A stretch of DNA of 64,000 bases from Platerodrilus igneus. Taxonomy: Eukaryota > Arthropoda > Insecta > Coleoptera > Lycidae. Positions 33,095-44,744 of this stretch are shown here, piece after piece. The first letter of the stretch is position 1. Every line of letters begins with the position of its first letter. The position numbers and the translations under genes were made by a program. The stretch lies in assembly GCA_036346225.1 (NCBI GenBank), contig JARFIW010001320.1:62001-126000 (forward strand), given 5' to 3'. Below the pieces are notes generated by a model that ran no database searches, was not told where the DNA came from, and saw only the letters and a list, made by a program, of their open reading frames with translations.

Positions 33095-33800
33095 AGACTA
33101 CAATGATCAACAACGACTGGCAGCATCTACAGTTGCGAACGGAACAGGAGAATGACAAAGACCTAGATTTCATTCTGGTTTGGAAATCCTGAGGAGAACG
33201 TCCATCATGACAGAGCATTAGCCCGTTGAGTAGCACGTTAAAGTCGTGCTGTGCATAATGGGATTCCCTGAAAGTAGAAAATGAGATCTTGGTGCAATCA
33301 TTGGAAAATAGAAATGGATCCGTGAGATACGCTTCAACTGGTAGTTCTTAAAAACCGAGTATGTGGTTTTAGGACAGCTGCATAATGAGACGTCTTGAGG
33401 ATACTTCGACGTTAAGAAGACTCTGGAGAAAGTCCGAGCACGATTTTACTGGTTAGGCTCCAATGGACAATGCAAAAAAGTAGTACCGTAAGTATCAGCT
33501 GTGTGCAACATTTGGAAACCGCAACGCTCCAATGTGGCAATATAACGTGGGAGCTCCTTTGGGAGAGTGGCAATTGATATTGCCGATCTATTCCTTGAGA
33601 CCGAGTTCCAGAATAAGTACAATTTGGTAGCAATTAACTATTTTACGAAATTGACCGAAGGGTATGCTATACCAAACCAAGAAGTTGCAACGGTCGCCGA
33701 CTGCTGATAAAGGAATTGCTTTGCCGCTTTGGAGTCCCTATGCAGTCACACGCCGATCAGGGCCGAAATTTTGGGTCAGGTTATGTAACTCTTTCTTCCA
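33095..33800 (+). pseudogene. Gypsy pol end: linker, zinc finger region, integrase core
   Basis: Plus-strand remnant. From 33095: DWQHLQLRTEQENDKDLDFI, a block between RNase H and integrase. Then LRRLWRKSEHDF with the overlapping frame KTLEKVRARFYWLGSNGQCK, which corresponds to the integrase zinc-finger region. The core shows RVAIDIADLFLETEFQNKYN, NYFTKLTEGYAIPNQEVATV and SHTPIRAEILGQV (HSDQG altered). Many frameshifts. It stops at about 33800, before the last catalytic Glu. It is probably the same element as the gag at 31036. Confidence 0.82.
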
Positions 33801-34590
33801 TTGTTAAATTTTCAATGGTAATCTTATGGTACTTCAAGGTATATGATCGGCATCTCCTCCCGCAACAATAGTTTCTTTGAATTTATAAGATTTTTCCTTT
33901 GCACCACTGACAAGTTTGAATTTTTACAAAATGCTTGTCGTTCGCATTCTGACGGGTGCATTTAGATCGGTTTACATCGGTTTTTGATGACGGATTTTTT
34001 GGGAGAAGTGTTTTTAGGGTTCCGATATTTTGTCAAAAAGTTTCTAAAATTCTAGAGACGTATTCAGTCAAATAGAATCCAATCATTATGATTGCGCGTG
34101 CTGGATAGCATTAAGTGGAGATACAGCAGCTGCTTAGGAGTACCAGCGTGTTTTTTGCGGGTAATAGAGGCGCTTGTAGAGACGGAAAGATTGAACACTG
34201 TAAAGCGTACGAGGAGACATGCTGTTTAATTTCTACAAAGTTAAAAACTGTATTTGAATCACAACACGGTAACAAAAATTGTACACATGCAAATAAGTGT
34301 CAAAGATTTGAAAAAGCCTACCATGCTCTACAGACGCTGAAAATAACCTCAAGTTCTTATGTGTACACAACATACTTAGCAATTTAGGTATATTATACAT
34401 TGGGAAAACTAGGCGATATGTTCAGGTTAGAGTAAATTAACGTAAACGGTGCTTTAGGATTAGTTAGTTCAGTAATTCACCAACACAAATCAATTGCGAT
34501 CCGTTGGAATAGTTCCAATATGCATTTTGGACCAGCAGCAAATGTACCCAGCAGTCGACCCTGCACAATCATAAGGAAAAATAAATGATG
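33801..34590. other. Non-coding stretch
   Basis: No recognised element. A plus-strand open frame of 90 codons at 34115-34387 is Cys- and Lys-rich and unmatched by anything I know; it is probably chance. Confidence 0.5.
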
Positions 34591-35477
34591 ATATTATTTA
34601 TCATTGATTAATATGCTTAAATTTGCAGATGGTATAGCGGTATTATCATCTAGGCGACTCCGTGGTGTAGCTGGTGTGCGTGTGGCTGCTATGCCCAAGG
34701 TCCCGGGTTCAAATCCCAACACGGTCCCCTTGAAAAATGTTAGGCGAACATTTTTCACAATAATACGCCCTGGTTCGGATGAGAGGCAAAATGGAGGTCT
34801 CCCGTTCCGTGTTTGAGTGTTGTCCGCACGTTAAAGATCCCTACCTTGCTTGAAATAGCAAGAGTTCGGCAAAATTTGAAAAATTTCCAAGCAACAAAAA
34901 AACTCGCTTCCTGGCCAATGTAGCACCTTCAGGTGAAGCATTGGAAAATCAAATGTAGGGTATTAGCATTTAGCAAGGCAGAGCTAAAAGCAGTTTTTAA
35001 TGAAATGGAAACAGTTCCAAGAGAGAGGTACAGTATAAAAGTTAACAAAAATAAAACTAAAATACTGGTATGTAAAGGAGAGGAAAATACCTCAGAAACT
35101 AAAATACAAGTAGAAAACGAGAACTTAAAAGATGTTAGAATTTCTGATACCTAGGAAACCAAATATCGTAAGATGGAAAAGTGCAAATGATATAAAACAA
35201 AGATTAGCTTAAGGCCATGCTGCATTTAACGTGGACAGTAGGAGAAGCGGAGATAAAATCTCTTGAAATGTGGTATTACTGGCGTATGATGAAGATATCG
35301 TGGACGGACAAAGTTAGGATAAAAGGCGTTTCAGAAATGGTAGAGAAAGAAAGAAATATGTAAAAATAGTAAGAAATAGAAAAGATAGGATGTTAGGTCA
35401 CATACTAAGGCATTATAGAATAGTACGAAACATACTAGAAGCAGAGATAGGTAGACTAGGTTAGACTATTGCACACA
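34590..35477 (+). pseudogene. LINE reverse transcriptase fragment
   Basis: Starts with MLKFADGIAVLSS, the RT motif C region, where FADD has become FADG. SINE C is inserted right after it. The frame continues with SKAELKAVFNEME, INKNKTKILVCKG-like wording and, after a frameshift, LEMWYYWRMMKISWTDKVR and DRMLGHILRH. These are the C-terminal blocks of the LINE at 51-57 kb, so this is a second, more broken member of that family. It is cut at 35477 by the foldback element FB2 and its 3' UTR resumes at 36911-37045. Confidence 0.8.
34653..34959 (+). mobile_element. tRNA-derived SINE, copy C
   Basis: Plus strand, 307 bp. A-box region is TGGTGTAGCTGG and B-box is GGGTTCAAATCCC. It is flanked by GTATTATCATCTA (34640-34652) and GTATTAGCATTTA (34960-34972), an 11 of 13 match. 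It lies in the LINE RT catalytic motif. Confidence 0.92.
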
Positions 35478-36910
35478 AGTAGAGGGTATGGCCGATCCCA
35501 ACGCTTTGCCGCCGCCGCCGCCGCTAATCGTTTTTTAATGTGTTTTCTCATTAAAAACCTATTAGCACTAATAGTTTTTTATGGGTTTTCTTTCTCATTA
35601 AAAACCCCATTAGCACTAATCGCTATGTAATTGGTTTTTCCATTAAAACACATTATCACTAATCGTTTTTTAATTGGTTTTCTCATTAAAACCCATTAGC
35701 ACTAATCGCGTTTTAATTGGAAAACTCATTAACACTCATCGCTTTTTAATGGAAAAACTCATTAACGATGTTATCATTTTTCCTTACGTCACATCTATCA
35801 TTACCACCACCGCCACCGTAACCTAAATGTCATATCATACTTTCTATCTTGTTTAGCTCATCTGTCGAGATAAATGTACCTTGTTTGGTATCAGTTAATA
35901 TCAAATTTTTCTCAGCTACCTGAATTTCTAGGAATTCTTTAGATAGCATCATCCCCCAGGGAACTACCCTCATTTTAAGATTCTCTACCAGCAGCGATTT
36001 CTGACCGTCCTTATAAATTTTTCAACCATGCTACACATCAAATTAGTCTAGAATTTTACGCAGAATCCGAATCTGCAAACAGATTTAGAATCGGGGCAAC
36101 CCCTTACCGTTTTACACCCATACCCTCTAGCGAACATACCGCCACCGCACCACTAATCGCTTTTAATGTCACATCATACTTTCTATCTTGTTTAGCTCAT
36201 CTTTCGAGATAAATCTATCTTGTTTGGTGTCAATTAATATTTCTCGGGAAATGGTTGGTTAAAGCATATGTCTTGGGTAGCGAAAAAAAGGTTTTAAAGA
36301 TGGAGTTAAATATAGATGGGCAAAAATTAGAGGTTTGGGTCTTTAAAAGGCGTAACTTTGTAAGGGGTGCTCCTATTTAAAATCTATTTACAGATTTGGG
36401 CTTCCTAGAAAAATCTAATCTAATCTAAGCGATTAGTGCTAATGGGTTTTTAATGACAAAAACCATTACAAAACCATTAGTGTTGATGGGTTTTTAATGA
36501 GAAAAACCATTAAAAAGCGATTAGTGATAATGGATTTTTAATGAGAAAACCCATTAAAAAACGATTAGTGCTAATGGGTTTTAATGAGAAAAACCATTAA
36601 AAAGCGATTCGTGCTGATGAGTTTTTAATGACAAAACCCATTAAAAGGCAATTAGTGCTAATGGGTTTTAATGAGAAAAACCATTAAAAAAAGATTCGTG
36701 CTGATGGGTTTTTAATGACAAAAACCATTAAAAGGCAATTAGTGCTAATGGGTTTTAATGAGAAAACGCATTAAAAAGCGATAAGTGCTAATGGGTTTTT
36801 TATGAGAAAATCCATTAAAAAACAATTAGTGCTAATGAGTTTGTAATGAGAAAACCCATTAAAAACGATGCGGCCTCGCCGCTGCGTTCGGATCGGCCAT
36901 ATCCTCTACT
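35478..36910. mobile_element. Foldback-type element with 44-bp subrepeats (FB2)
   Basis: A 1433-bp insertion in a LINE, flanked by CACACA at 35472-35477 and 36911-36916. Both ends read inward AGTAGAGGRTATGGCC, followed by CGATCC and a GC-rich patch. The left arm (35520-35770) and right arm (36425-36875) are inverted arrays of a unit of about 44 bp near GATTAGTGCTAATGGGTTTT plus AATGAGAAAACCCATTAAAA. Each unit is itself a hairpin (TAATGGG against CCCATTA). The centre holds a direct repeat of about 100 bp (35815-35910 and 36140-36245). No coding region. Confidence 0.88.
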
Positions 36911-37045
36911 CACACAGATAGTAAAATATGTAGGCTGTAGGAATTTCAGGTAAATGTGTAGGTTAGCTCAGAATAGAAATCAATGGAGGTAAGCGTCCAA
37001 CCAGTTCCAAGATCCAGACGGAAACCTAATGATGAAAAAAATAGT
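36911..37045 (+). other. LINE 3' end after FB2
   Basis: Matches 37605-37735 (GGAATTTCAGGTAAATKTGT, CCAGTTCCAAGA), so the LINE 3' end continues here on the far side of FB2. Confidence 0.75.
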
Positions 37046-37349
37046 TGTACAGTAAACCTGATTATTACTGTAAACAGCTACAGATGTTGGTCTTGTAATA
37101 TTCTCAACAAATATTGATTGTACGAAAGAATATATTGAAAAACTATTAATTCGGCAAATGTCTAAGTGTTGGGGATCTTGGATTCTTGAATCAGGTTGCT
37201 TAAACCCCTTCGCGTACCACTGAATATCGGTGAAATAGTATATATATTTAAAAAACAATAGAAGGGAAACAGTGAGGTATCTATCAAGAAAGAGGAACTG
37301 CTATGTTCGAAGACAACAACATAGAAGTAAGGACAAAATTTGTGAAGCA
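37046..37349. other. Short non-coding spacer
   Basis: No element or gene recognised between the two LINE 3' fragments. Confidence 0.5.
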
Positions 37350-37735
37350 TAACATTGTATGGGTATGACATGGGGACAGTACGAGAAACAGGCAGGAAAA
37401 AAGTATAGAAGTCTTTGGACAGACGAAGCTAAGAACAAAAATGTTCTAAAAATAGTAGGGGAAAAATATCTGTGGAAAACAAAAAAAAATAGGATGCACA
37501 GGCAGAGAGGGGGGGATAAGAGAAATATAAGGATAGGACGTGTTCTAAGGCATTGAAGAATATTGCGGGATATATTACAAGCAGAAATAAGAACAATGGG
37601 ATAGTGAATGATGCTGGTTGTGGGAATTTCAGGTAAATTTGTAGGTTAGTTCAAAATAGGAAACAATTGAGGTACGCCTCTAACTAGTTCCAGGACTGAA
37701 GACCTAGTGGTGACGATGAGTCTCATCATAATATA
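37350..37735 (+). pseudogene. LINE C-terminal and 3' end fragment
   Basis: Broken frames show WTDEAKNKNVLKIVGEK and IRIGRVLRH, the last ORF2 block (normally GHVLRH). The 3' UTR after it is the same as at 36911-37045. It is a third copy of the LINE family that is longest at 51-57 kb, reduced to its 3' end, as is typical for 5'-truncated LINE insertions. Confidence 0.7.
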
Positions 37736-37894
37736 TTACAATTACGCAAGCTGAGCATTTTTATCAAAGCAATTTTCCTCGATTGTTCTAACCTTTCGTT
37801 TCAACACCTGAGTACTATTTGCCCTAATCAGAGAAGAAAACTATATAAAATTGGTCGCTAATTTAATATACTTTTTACAGTAATGGCTATTTGA

Positions 37895-38110
37895 ATAAAA
37901 ATAACGATGTGACATAACATATTCTATTAGATAAGTTTCGATTATGAAATAATAATTGTTGAAGTAGGTCGTGTTTAGTTTTCCTATACAGTTTAGCTTA
38001 ATTGACGCTGCATTCATCTTTTAATGGCCCGTTAATGATATCAGGCAGTCATTTCATGTTAGAAATTATTATTAACTATATAAACATTGGGTCTAAAAGT
38101 AAAAATATGT
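37895..38110 (+). repeat. Dispersed repeat, copy 2
   Basis: Partner of 29790-30000. Sequence between 37736 and 37895 shows nothing recognisable. Confidence 0.7.
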
Positions 38111-38248
38111 TTAGGAGTATAATTATAGTTATTTATACCGCAAACTGGCCGATTATTGAAAATAAACTTTTTAAAGTAGGCATGAGTTCCTTCTGTTTTA
38201 ATAGGAAGTGTAGTTGCGTCACAGTAGATAAGCTACCTTCGTTCTAAA

Positions 38249-39180
38249 ACAAAATCGGGACAGCCGCTCATTTTACATGTAAAAAAACTGTTTTTTCATG
38301 GAAAAATTTTTGTACCCTTCAGAATCAATCATTTGAGGATCATGGGATGTCATCATGGAGAGCCTTTTATTGTCACTTTATAAGTTCGCAGTTTCAGTCT
38401 ACACCACTTCCGGACTCTTCTCGTCTTGGTCAATGGGAAAGCTGAAAAAACATTTGTTAAAATAATATTTCCCTCTGTCGTATTAGAGGTACAACTGTAA
38501 GCTCCGAGTATGGACGTTGACATACGCACTGAATATCCTTAGTCTGCCTGGAGGGATTGGATAAAATTTTATAAGATAGAAATTTCTCTGGTATCGACGA
38601 ATGAACATAAAAATAGAAATATGTCACAATAAATAAATAAAATAAAAATTTATTAAAAATATACATATGACCAAGCAATTTGGACATGACGAAACAAGTT
38701 GGACATATGGAGGAACAATTTGGATAAGTCCAAACTCTTTGGTTGTATTTATATTTTTAATACATTTTTATTTTTATTTATTTCTTGCAGCGTCTTTCTA
38801 TTTTATGCTCAATCATTAATATCGGAGTACAGAAACATCTATTCTTTAAAATTTTATCCAATCCCTCCAGGCAGACAAGGATATTCAATACGCATACCAA
38901 CACCCATACTCAGAGCTCGCAGTTGTACCTCTAATGCTGAAGAGGAAATATTATTTTAGCAAATGCTTGTTGAGCTCTTCTAATGGTCGAGATGAGAATA
39001 GGGCGGTAGAGATGTAGGTTTAAACTTTGAGCTTAAAAAATAAAAGTAAAAGCCTGTCCATGATAACGCCAACTGATCCTCAAATTATTGACTTGAAGGG
39101 TACAAATTTTACAAACGTGCGTTAGTTTTTCTGTGAAAAACAGGTTTTTCACATGTGAGCGGTAGTGTTCCGATTTTTTC
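38249..39180. mobile_element. Long palindromic element
   Basis: Left arm 38249-38690 and right arm 38700-39180 are inverted copies with a tiny spacer. Paired landmarks are GTACCCTTCARRWCAATMAT with TTTGAGGATCA near the outside and AAAATTTTAT next to AATCCCTCCAGGCAGAC inside. The ends read AAAATCGGGACAGCCGCTCA and its diverged reverse complement. Neither arm codes for a known protein. Arms have diverged by about one base in six. It fits a foldback or MITE-type element. Confidence 0.82.
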
Positions 39181-40850
39181 AAACAAAGGTTATTCATCTA
39201 CTCATCACCCGTTTGGAATACATGGAATAGCCCAAGGGGGTCCTCTGTGACTACCTGAAGCGACTATCCTTCCTTAAGCCCCAATGTGCATGGGAAGATT
39301 ATTTTACTACTATCGGTATAAATCGATGCAAAACCACCAACAATTTGTTCCCAGGAAAGGCAGTTCTAAATGTTCAAGACGCTAAATACGACGATACACT
39401 CCAGGTGGATTGAGACGTGATTTTGATGAACTCGCTCTACTTTTGAGTATGTCCTTGTTCGGATTCTGGAGAGAGAAAAGTCGAATAAAGAAGGGAAAAA
39501 AGTTTTTTGCCCAACTTGTTCAAAAACTGATAACAGGGTACGGAAAATCTAGTAGCCAACGTGTACCCTCTTTTCAGGCTATTACAAAATTTTTTCCTAA
39601 ACGCAAACGTTATATAAACGAAAATTGGTCCAAATAAAAATTTTCGGTGAAAAACTTGCACTTCTACCCCAGAATCTAACATTTCACTTCTAAACCATCC
39701 GATGGCAAATTGTAAGACATAGAAATCATTTCCTGTATGTTTGTTGCGGTATTGTGCTTTATCTTTTTTCAGAATGAAACCACATATGCAGTTTCATTCT
39801 CAAAAAAAAGAAAGAAAAAGAGAAATCACTTGTCTTCTGACTATTGGAAGTAATATACTATAATTGACTCACATGGCATTCTTAATTCTTCGAACATTGC
39901 AACAAACGCCTAGTTCAAAAAATATCTGACGTCCCTGATTTACTAACTTTTATTGGAAACATTTGCTGTTTCACTACCTGTTCAATTATTCCTTCTCTCC
40001 CCCTTATTTACCTTCGGAACTGACAGTCCAAAAGTGTGAACTTACAATAAATTTTCAAAACAATTTCTGGATTGCTCACAATTTTTCAAATGAGAGCATA
40101 TCGATGGTAGGTCCTGATTATTATGTCTCCAATAACTCTTTCACCAGGAGTTATCACACACAATTTTCTCAGGCGCAAACCGTTTTGAATTCCTCCCTTA
40201 TTATCACTAGTGCTTATAATACCTTAGGTTGTGCAAATATTGACAAAAGAAATAAACCTTAACAGAACGCTAACAGCTTTAGTGATACAGTCAGAGGTCA
40301 ATTTCGTTCTGTTTCTCTAGTTTGAAAAATTCAGCACAAATCTAACAACAAAGTCTTCGGGTTATTACTTGAACATATTATCAACCGCTACATCACAAAT
40401 ATAATAGTGATATCCTCCACCTTTTCCGAACGTGTGAAGCTTTTGAAACAGGTGCATGATAAACTTAAAGAAGCGAATCGTAATATTAACTTAGGAAAAT
40501 ATGAAGACATTTTTGCTATGGTTAAATGTCCTCATCCGAAAACTTCCCTGGACACAAAGCTTTTAATTGGTTGTGTAACTGGTACAAAATAAGGGAAGAA
40601 AGAGGGGATAACAAATCGTCCAGGTAAAATGAAGAGGAATTATTCTGTAGCAAAAAACGTTCGTAGTGATAACATATAAGTGGCGCTACACTACGTGAAG
40701 CACGAAGTGCAAAATAATAATAATGAAAAAACTGAATGAAAGACAGGTCTGAGAGTATAAATAAGTGTAGCTTTGAAAATCACTTATCGATACAATAAAT
40801 AAGCTCAAAACAAAATTAAATTATTACTCGGTAAATAAAGACTTGTTATT
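39181..40850. other. Unidentified region with short ORFs
   Basis: Plus-strand open frames at 39410-39637 (75 codons), 39963-40262 (99 codons) and 40407-40592 (61 codons). The second contains VGPDYYVSNNSFTRSYH and lies in a patch with fewer stops than its surroundings. The third has RVKLLKQVHDKLKEANRNIN, which looks helical. I do not recognise any of them. They could be parts of an unknown element. Confidence 0.35.
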
Positions 40851-41079
40851 TGTTTAGGTTAAGTGAAATTTTAAGGGAGGCCCAGAATCGTTAGAAGTCG
40901 AACAAATAAAGACGGAAAAGATGGATGATCCAGAAATATTATGCACAATATCGAGAATGACGTACGGCCAAGAATAAAATCGATCGAGGGTACATGGAAA
41001 TGTTGAAGTCAGGACAGAAGGAAGAGGACAAGCAAAGGTACATATAAACATGAAATAAACTGTAATAGAAACAAGTACT

Positions 41080-42110
41080 ATGGACATCAGCATCGAGGGC
41101 GCGGTCATGACAGAAAACGATATGGAGCAAAATCAAATCGCAGATCAAATTAAAAGACTACAAAGTAATCAAAATGAATTTCAGGCCGAGATAAGAAAAA
41201 ACGTCGATGGCTTCAAAGGCGTAATGCAAGGGACTTTGAAGTAATTCAAATTGGAAATCCGGCAAGAAATAAATAAAGAAGTAAATTTTTTTACAGATTT
41301 AATTACGCCAAGAGCTAGAGTAATTCGTAAAGGAGTGAAAAGTATGCACGAGAAGCATGATCGAATGTATCAGAAGACGATGGAAGTTATTGGAGGCGAT
41401 AAGGAAGATGAAGTAACATTCAGAGAGGGATTTGTGAAGGATTTGAACACGCACATGGTGAAGTTCAGGGAAGAGTTAGATAAGAAAGAAGAGACTTTGA
41501 GAGAATCTGGGGCACGAACAACAAAAATTAAACGAATTGGAAAACGAAAGACATAGCGGCCATGTAGAAAATCGTAGGTTCATATGGAATAAGGACTGGC
41601 TTCCCAAATTTGAGGAAAAGAGGTTTCTAGATAGATTGGATGAAATTGTCTAGAACGAACAAGAACACATGAAAATACAAATAATAAATTAAACGTAGAC
41701 AGGTCATACTAAAAAGTGGCACAGTATCGTTAATCCAAAGTACAACTCGTATGAAACTATTCGTAGAACACTACTGGGGGCGTGAACAACAAATGAGTGT
41801 GAGGATGAACCTGATTCCAGGAAATTACACAAGGCCTAATGGTACAAGAGAGGAGTACGTAATCAAAAAGTACAACTAGGCGAACCATCACACAACTAGG
41901 ATTGACGAGCAGGACATAGTGCAACTCTTGGCGCAACACATAGACGCTAGTTTAATTGAGCAGTGGCGATTCAAAATGTATAAACATTAAAGCAGTTTCT
42001 TGAGATCATCCGAAATCTCGCTAGAGAAAAACTCGAATGCGATACGAAACGCAGCTAAGAGCGGGACAAAGAGATCGTTGAAGAAACAACGTGGTAACTC
42101 GGGACAACAA
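41080..42110 (+). pseudogene. Gypsy-type gag remnant, plus strand
   Basis: An ORF starts at ATG 41080 with acidic, helical sequence (NDMEQNQIADQIKRLQSNQN) and stops at the end of GTLK. It resumes as LEIRQEINKEVNFFTDL and runs to 41556. Further on, broken frames give HYWGREQQMSVRMNLIPGNY, then RIDEQDIVQLLAQHIDASLI and EISLEKNSNAIRNAAKS. These are capsid blocks seen in arthropod LTR-retroelement gags. No zinc knuckle follows: the sequence runs into the oppositely oriented protease of another element near 42110. Confidence 0.65.
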
Positions 42111-42115
42111 AGTAG

Positions 42116-42480
42116 GTTCGCTAAACGGTACACGGAACGTCGTCCATCGGACGTTTCGTACCTCTGGTGGGGAACAATCTCTCCCGGAGGAGGCAGCAGG
42201 AGACTCCTTTGTCGAGGAGAGCAGTATATGCCTTCTCACCTAACTTTACCGTGACTCGTGGTAAAGCTAGGTCTTTGTAAGTGGCATTTAATTGTGACCT
42301 TCCCAATTCTCTTCCGACCGGACGTATTCCTGGCGCTGTCCGGCTGGTTGCTTGATTCCCTGGTTGTTATGGGCAACGGGGCAGTCACGATGGTAGTGCC
42401 TTTCTGGACAGTAGGGGCACCTTGGCAGTTCTGTTGTCCTGCTTCAACCTTCTGGTAGTTTTGAGGCACTAGCTTTCTCC
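42116..42480 (-). pseudogene. Gypsy zinc knuckle and aspartic protease
   Basis: Minus strand, downstream of the gag at 42890-43700. The knuckle reads CPYCPERHYHRDC, close to C-x2-C-x3/4-H-x4-C. About 20 codons later comes HLQRPSF, then in the next frame ATYKDLALPRVTVKLGEKAY and LLDKGVSCCLL. The last is the retroviral-type protease active site, with the usual D-T/S-G changed to D-K-G, so it cannot cut. The frame ends around 42121. RT is not present beyond that point. Confidence 0.75.
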
Positions 42481-42578
42481 TTAGCTACCTTTCTCAAGTC
42501 ATTCTCGACTCCATGAGATCTATCACGCTGTTCCGTGCGTAGGCCCTCATGTGAAGTCTTGCTGTCAGGGCCAGTAAG

Positions 42579-42871
42579 GCGTCGCCGTGGATCAATGTAG
42601 TAAGCGTAAGACTACGGATCCCAAGGTCCCAGGTTCAAATCTCGACACGGCCGACTGCTTGAAAAATGGCAGGTGAGCAAAATTACACCCTCGTTCGGAT
42701 GAGAGGTTAAATGGAGGTCCTGTGTGTGAGTGTTGTCACGCACGTTAAAGATCCCTACCTTGTCTGGAACGGCAAGGGTTCGGCAAAATTCTAAATTTCC
42801 AGGCAACAAAAAACTCGCCTCCTGGCCAATGTAGTACCTACAGGTGGAGCATTGGAAATGTAAATGAACTC
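42579..42871 (+). mobile_element. tRNA-derived SINE, copy D
   Basis: Plus strand, 293 bp, with the perfect 14-bp duplication TCAGGGCCAGTAAG at 42565-42578 and 42872-42885. B-box is AGGTTCAAATCTC. It splits the minus-strand gag from its zinc knuckle. Head is more diverged than in copies F and G. Confidence 0.93.
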
Positions 42872-43700
42872 TCAGGGCCAGTAAGCTTATCAGTAAGCGA
42901 AGGCCGCATTCACATTTAATATTAAACGTGAAGCTTGTATTTTCTTTTGTAAGAAGATGGTTGTGGTTTCTTCCGGCAATTGCTTCTTTTCCAGGTACTG
43001 CGATTGCATCTGTGTTAGCGTCGCAGGATGGTTGTTTCGCACCAGGAATAACGTTTTAAAGACTGCTATGTCTGGTTTAAGAGCGGCGAAGTACTGCCAC
43101 CAGGTTGCTGTACACCCGCAAAGTTGTTTTTCAATTTCAGACAAACTTAACGTGGACACAGATGTAATGAAAGCTTCCGGATCTTCCATAGCTTCACCGG
43201 AGTACGTGGGTAGGTCATTTTGTTGGTTTGTTGGGCGCCATCTGGTTTTTCTTCAGTCCAGAAACTGGTTTAGAATATGTGGTTGTGAAATTGTTCAGCT
43301 CAGCAGCGGACGATTTGCTAACCAAAGGACTCGAGGACGTGATGGCGTTGTTTTCCGTCCCTGAAGTCGAAGGAAAGGCGCCTTTTCAGCGGCGGTCTCG
43401 GAATTCGTGACCTAGGGCTTCGTACAGCTCTTCGAAATCTCGGTTACAAGCCTTGTAGACGGAGGGGCGGCGAGGGTCGGTCGGCAGGACGTCATCGAGC
43501 CGGATGTTGTCGTAGAAGATACATTCAGAGTGGTCAATGGTTCTCAGCCACCATCGGGTGGTGTCAACTGATGATGGCGGTGCTGGTGCAGTAGGCGGTG
43601 GTAACAGGGGTAGTATCTTCTTTTGGAAGCGTCGTTCGTTACGGCGGTGCTTCCTAAGAGTAGCAGCAGAAGATTTTCCTATGGACGATACTGGTCCAAT
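42872..43700 (-). pseudogene. Gypsy gag remnant, minus strand
   Basis: Reads on the minus strand from about 43700. The N-terminal part has HRRNERRFQKKILPLLPPPT (basic, then proline-rich), DTTRWWLRTIDHSECIFYDN and DPRRPSVYKACNRDFEELYE. After a stop near 43408 it continues through a linker to WPTYSGEAMEDPEAFITSV, the PxFSGE...PxxFL-like capsid start. Next come ALKPDIAVFKTLFLVRN and LPEETTTIFLQKKIQASRLI. One long open part is 42890-43189. It is interrupted by SINE D before the zinc knuckle. Confidence 0.75.
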
Positions 43701-43927
43701 ACTTTATACTAGTCTGTACTTGAGGATTAGCGTGCCCGGGATATAAGATCACCGCAGGGTGTAGCTGCTGAGATTGATTTCCACCAGCAGGGTGTAATGT
43801 TGGGATGAATATCGACCAACGGTGTGCTGTTGAAGTGTGTTACTCGGATGAGGATCGACGAGTACCCCGATGGTCGAGCTAGGTCGATCCTGGACCTCTC
43901 AGGTCCAACTTCCTCTTACAGCATTAA

Positions 43928-44323
43928 TCAACAAATGATATTCGCTGTCCCGTCGCTATCTGTTGTTACAGATTTTGCGATGTTTTGACGCTTGGTTGAT
44001 GCGGTGAGTAGCTTTCCAGGTCTTCCTGCCTTCCTGTTGATTGCTCTCCAACTATACGATTTCCAAATCCTGGGTCCACCGGCCTGTGGTTTTCGACCGG
44101 CAGGATGGCTATTTGCCAAAGGCCTCTCCATCGTCAGGTAGCTCGTCGAAACAGAACTGATGAATGTGCATCCCCAACGATTTCGCTTGTGTTCCCATTC
44201 CTTGGCACCCCGCATAGCTGGAAAACGCCCTTGAGTTGTCACCGTTTCGCTGCTCACCTTGTTTCGCCCGGAGGCGAAGGTAGATAGATGTTTATTCCTC
44301 GAGGTCTGCTCTTGGAATACCAC
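43928..44323 (-). other. Open frame upstream of minus-strand gag
   Basis: A 131-codon minus-strand open frame in a GC-rich patch, rich in Arg, Ser and Lys. It sits upstream of the gag, where a 5' leader or LTR would be expected. I recognise no domain. The patch 43750-43900 between them also shows nothing clear. It may simply be non-coding element sequence with few stops. Confidence 0.3.
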
Positions 44324-44744
44324 GATGGTTGAATTTGCGCTTTTTATCCCTGTGGTTGGAAAGCGCGGCTCGCTATTGGTATCGTTGTCCTGCTCCCTAA
44401 ATTAAGGCACGCGTTGCTTTTGATTACAGATTTATGTAAATAGATTTTACGTGAACGTTGCTGGTCAGAACGCCGTTGGCTTTTGAGAGGTGCTGATTGG
44501 TAACAGTAGCACTTGCACTTTGAGTCACAAGCTGAATGATTATCATCCATTTTATGTTAGACTTTGCTATCACTTTCATACAGTTCGAGCATTTATAATT
44601 CTCTTCTGTTCTTTACTGCATTTGAAACATGCTTTCTTTCCGTTACGCTCTTTAACAAAATGGTTATATAATTACTCACATTGCAAACGTTCCAGCCAAT
44701 GAAAAGTTTTTCTCTGCTTAGTATAAAATTGTGTGTTGTAGTAT
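44324..44744. other. Non-coding stretch
   Basis: No element or gene recognised. Confidence 0.5.
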
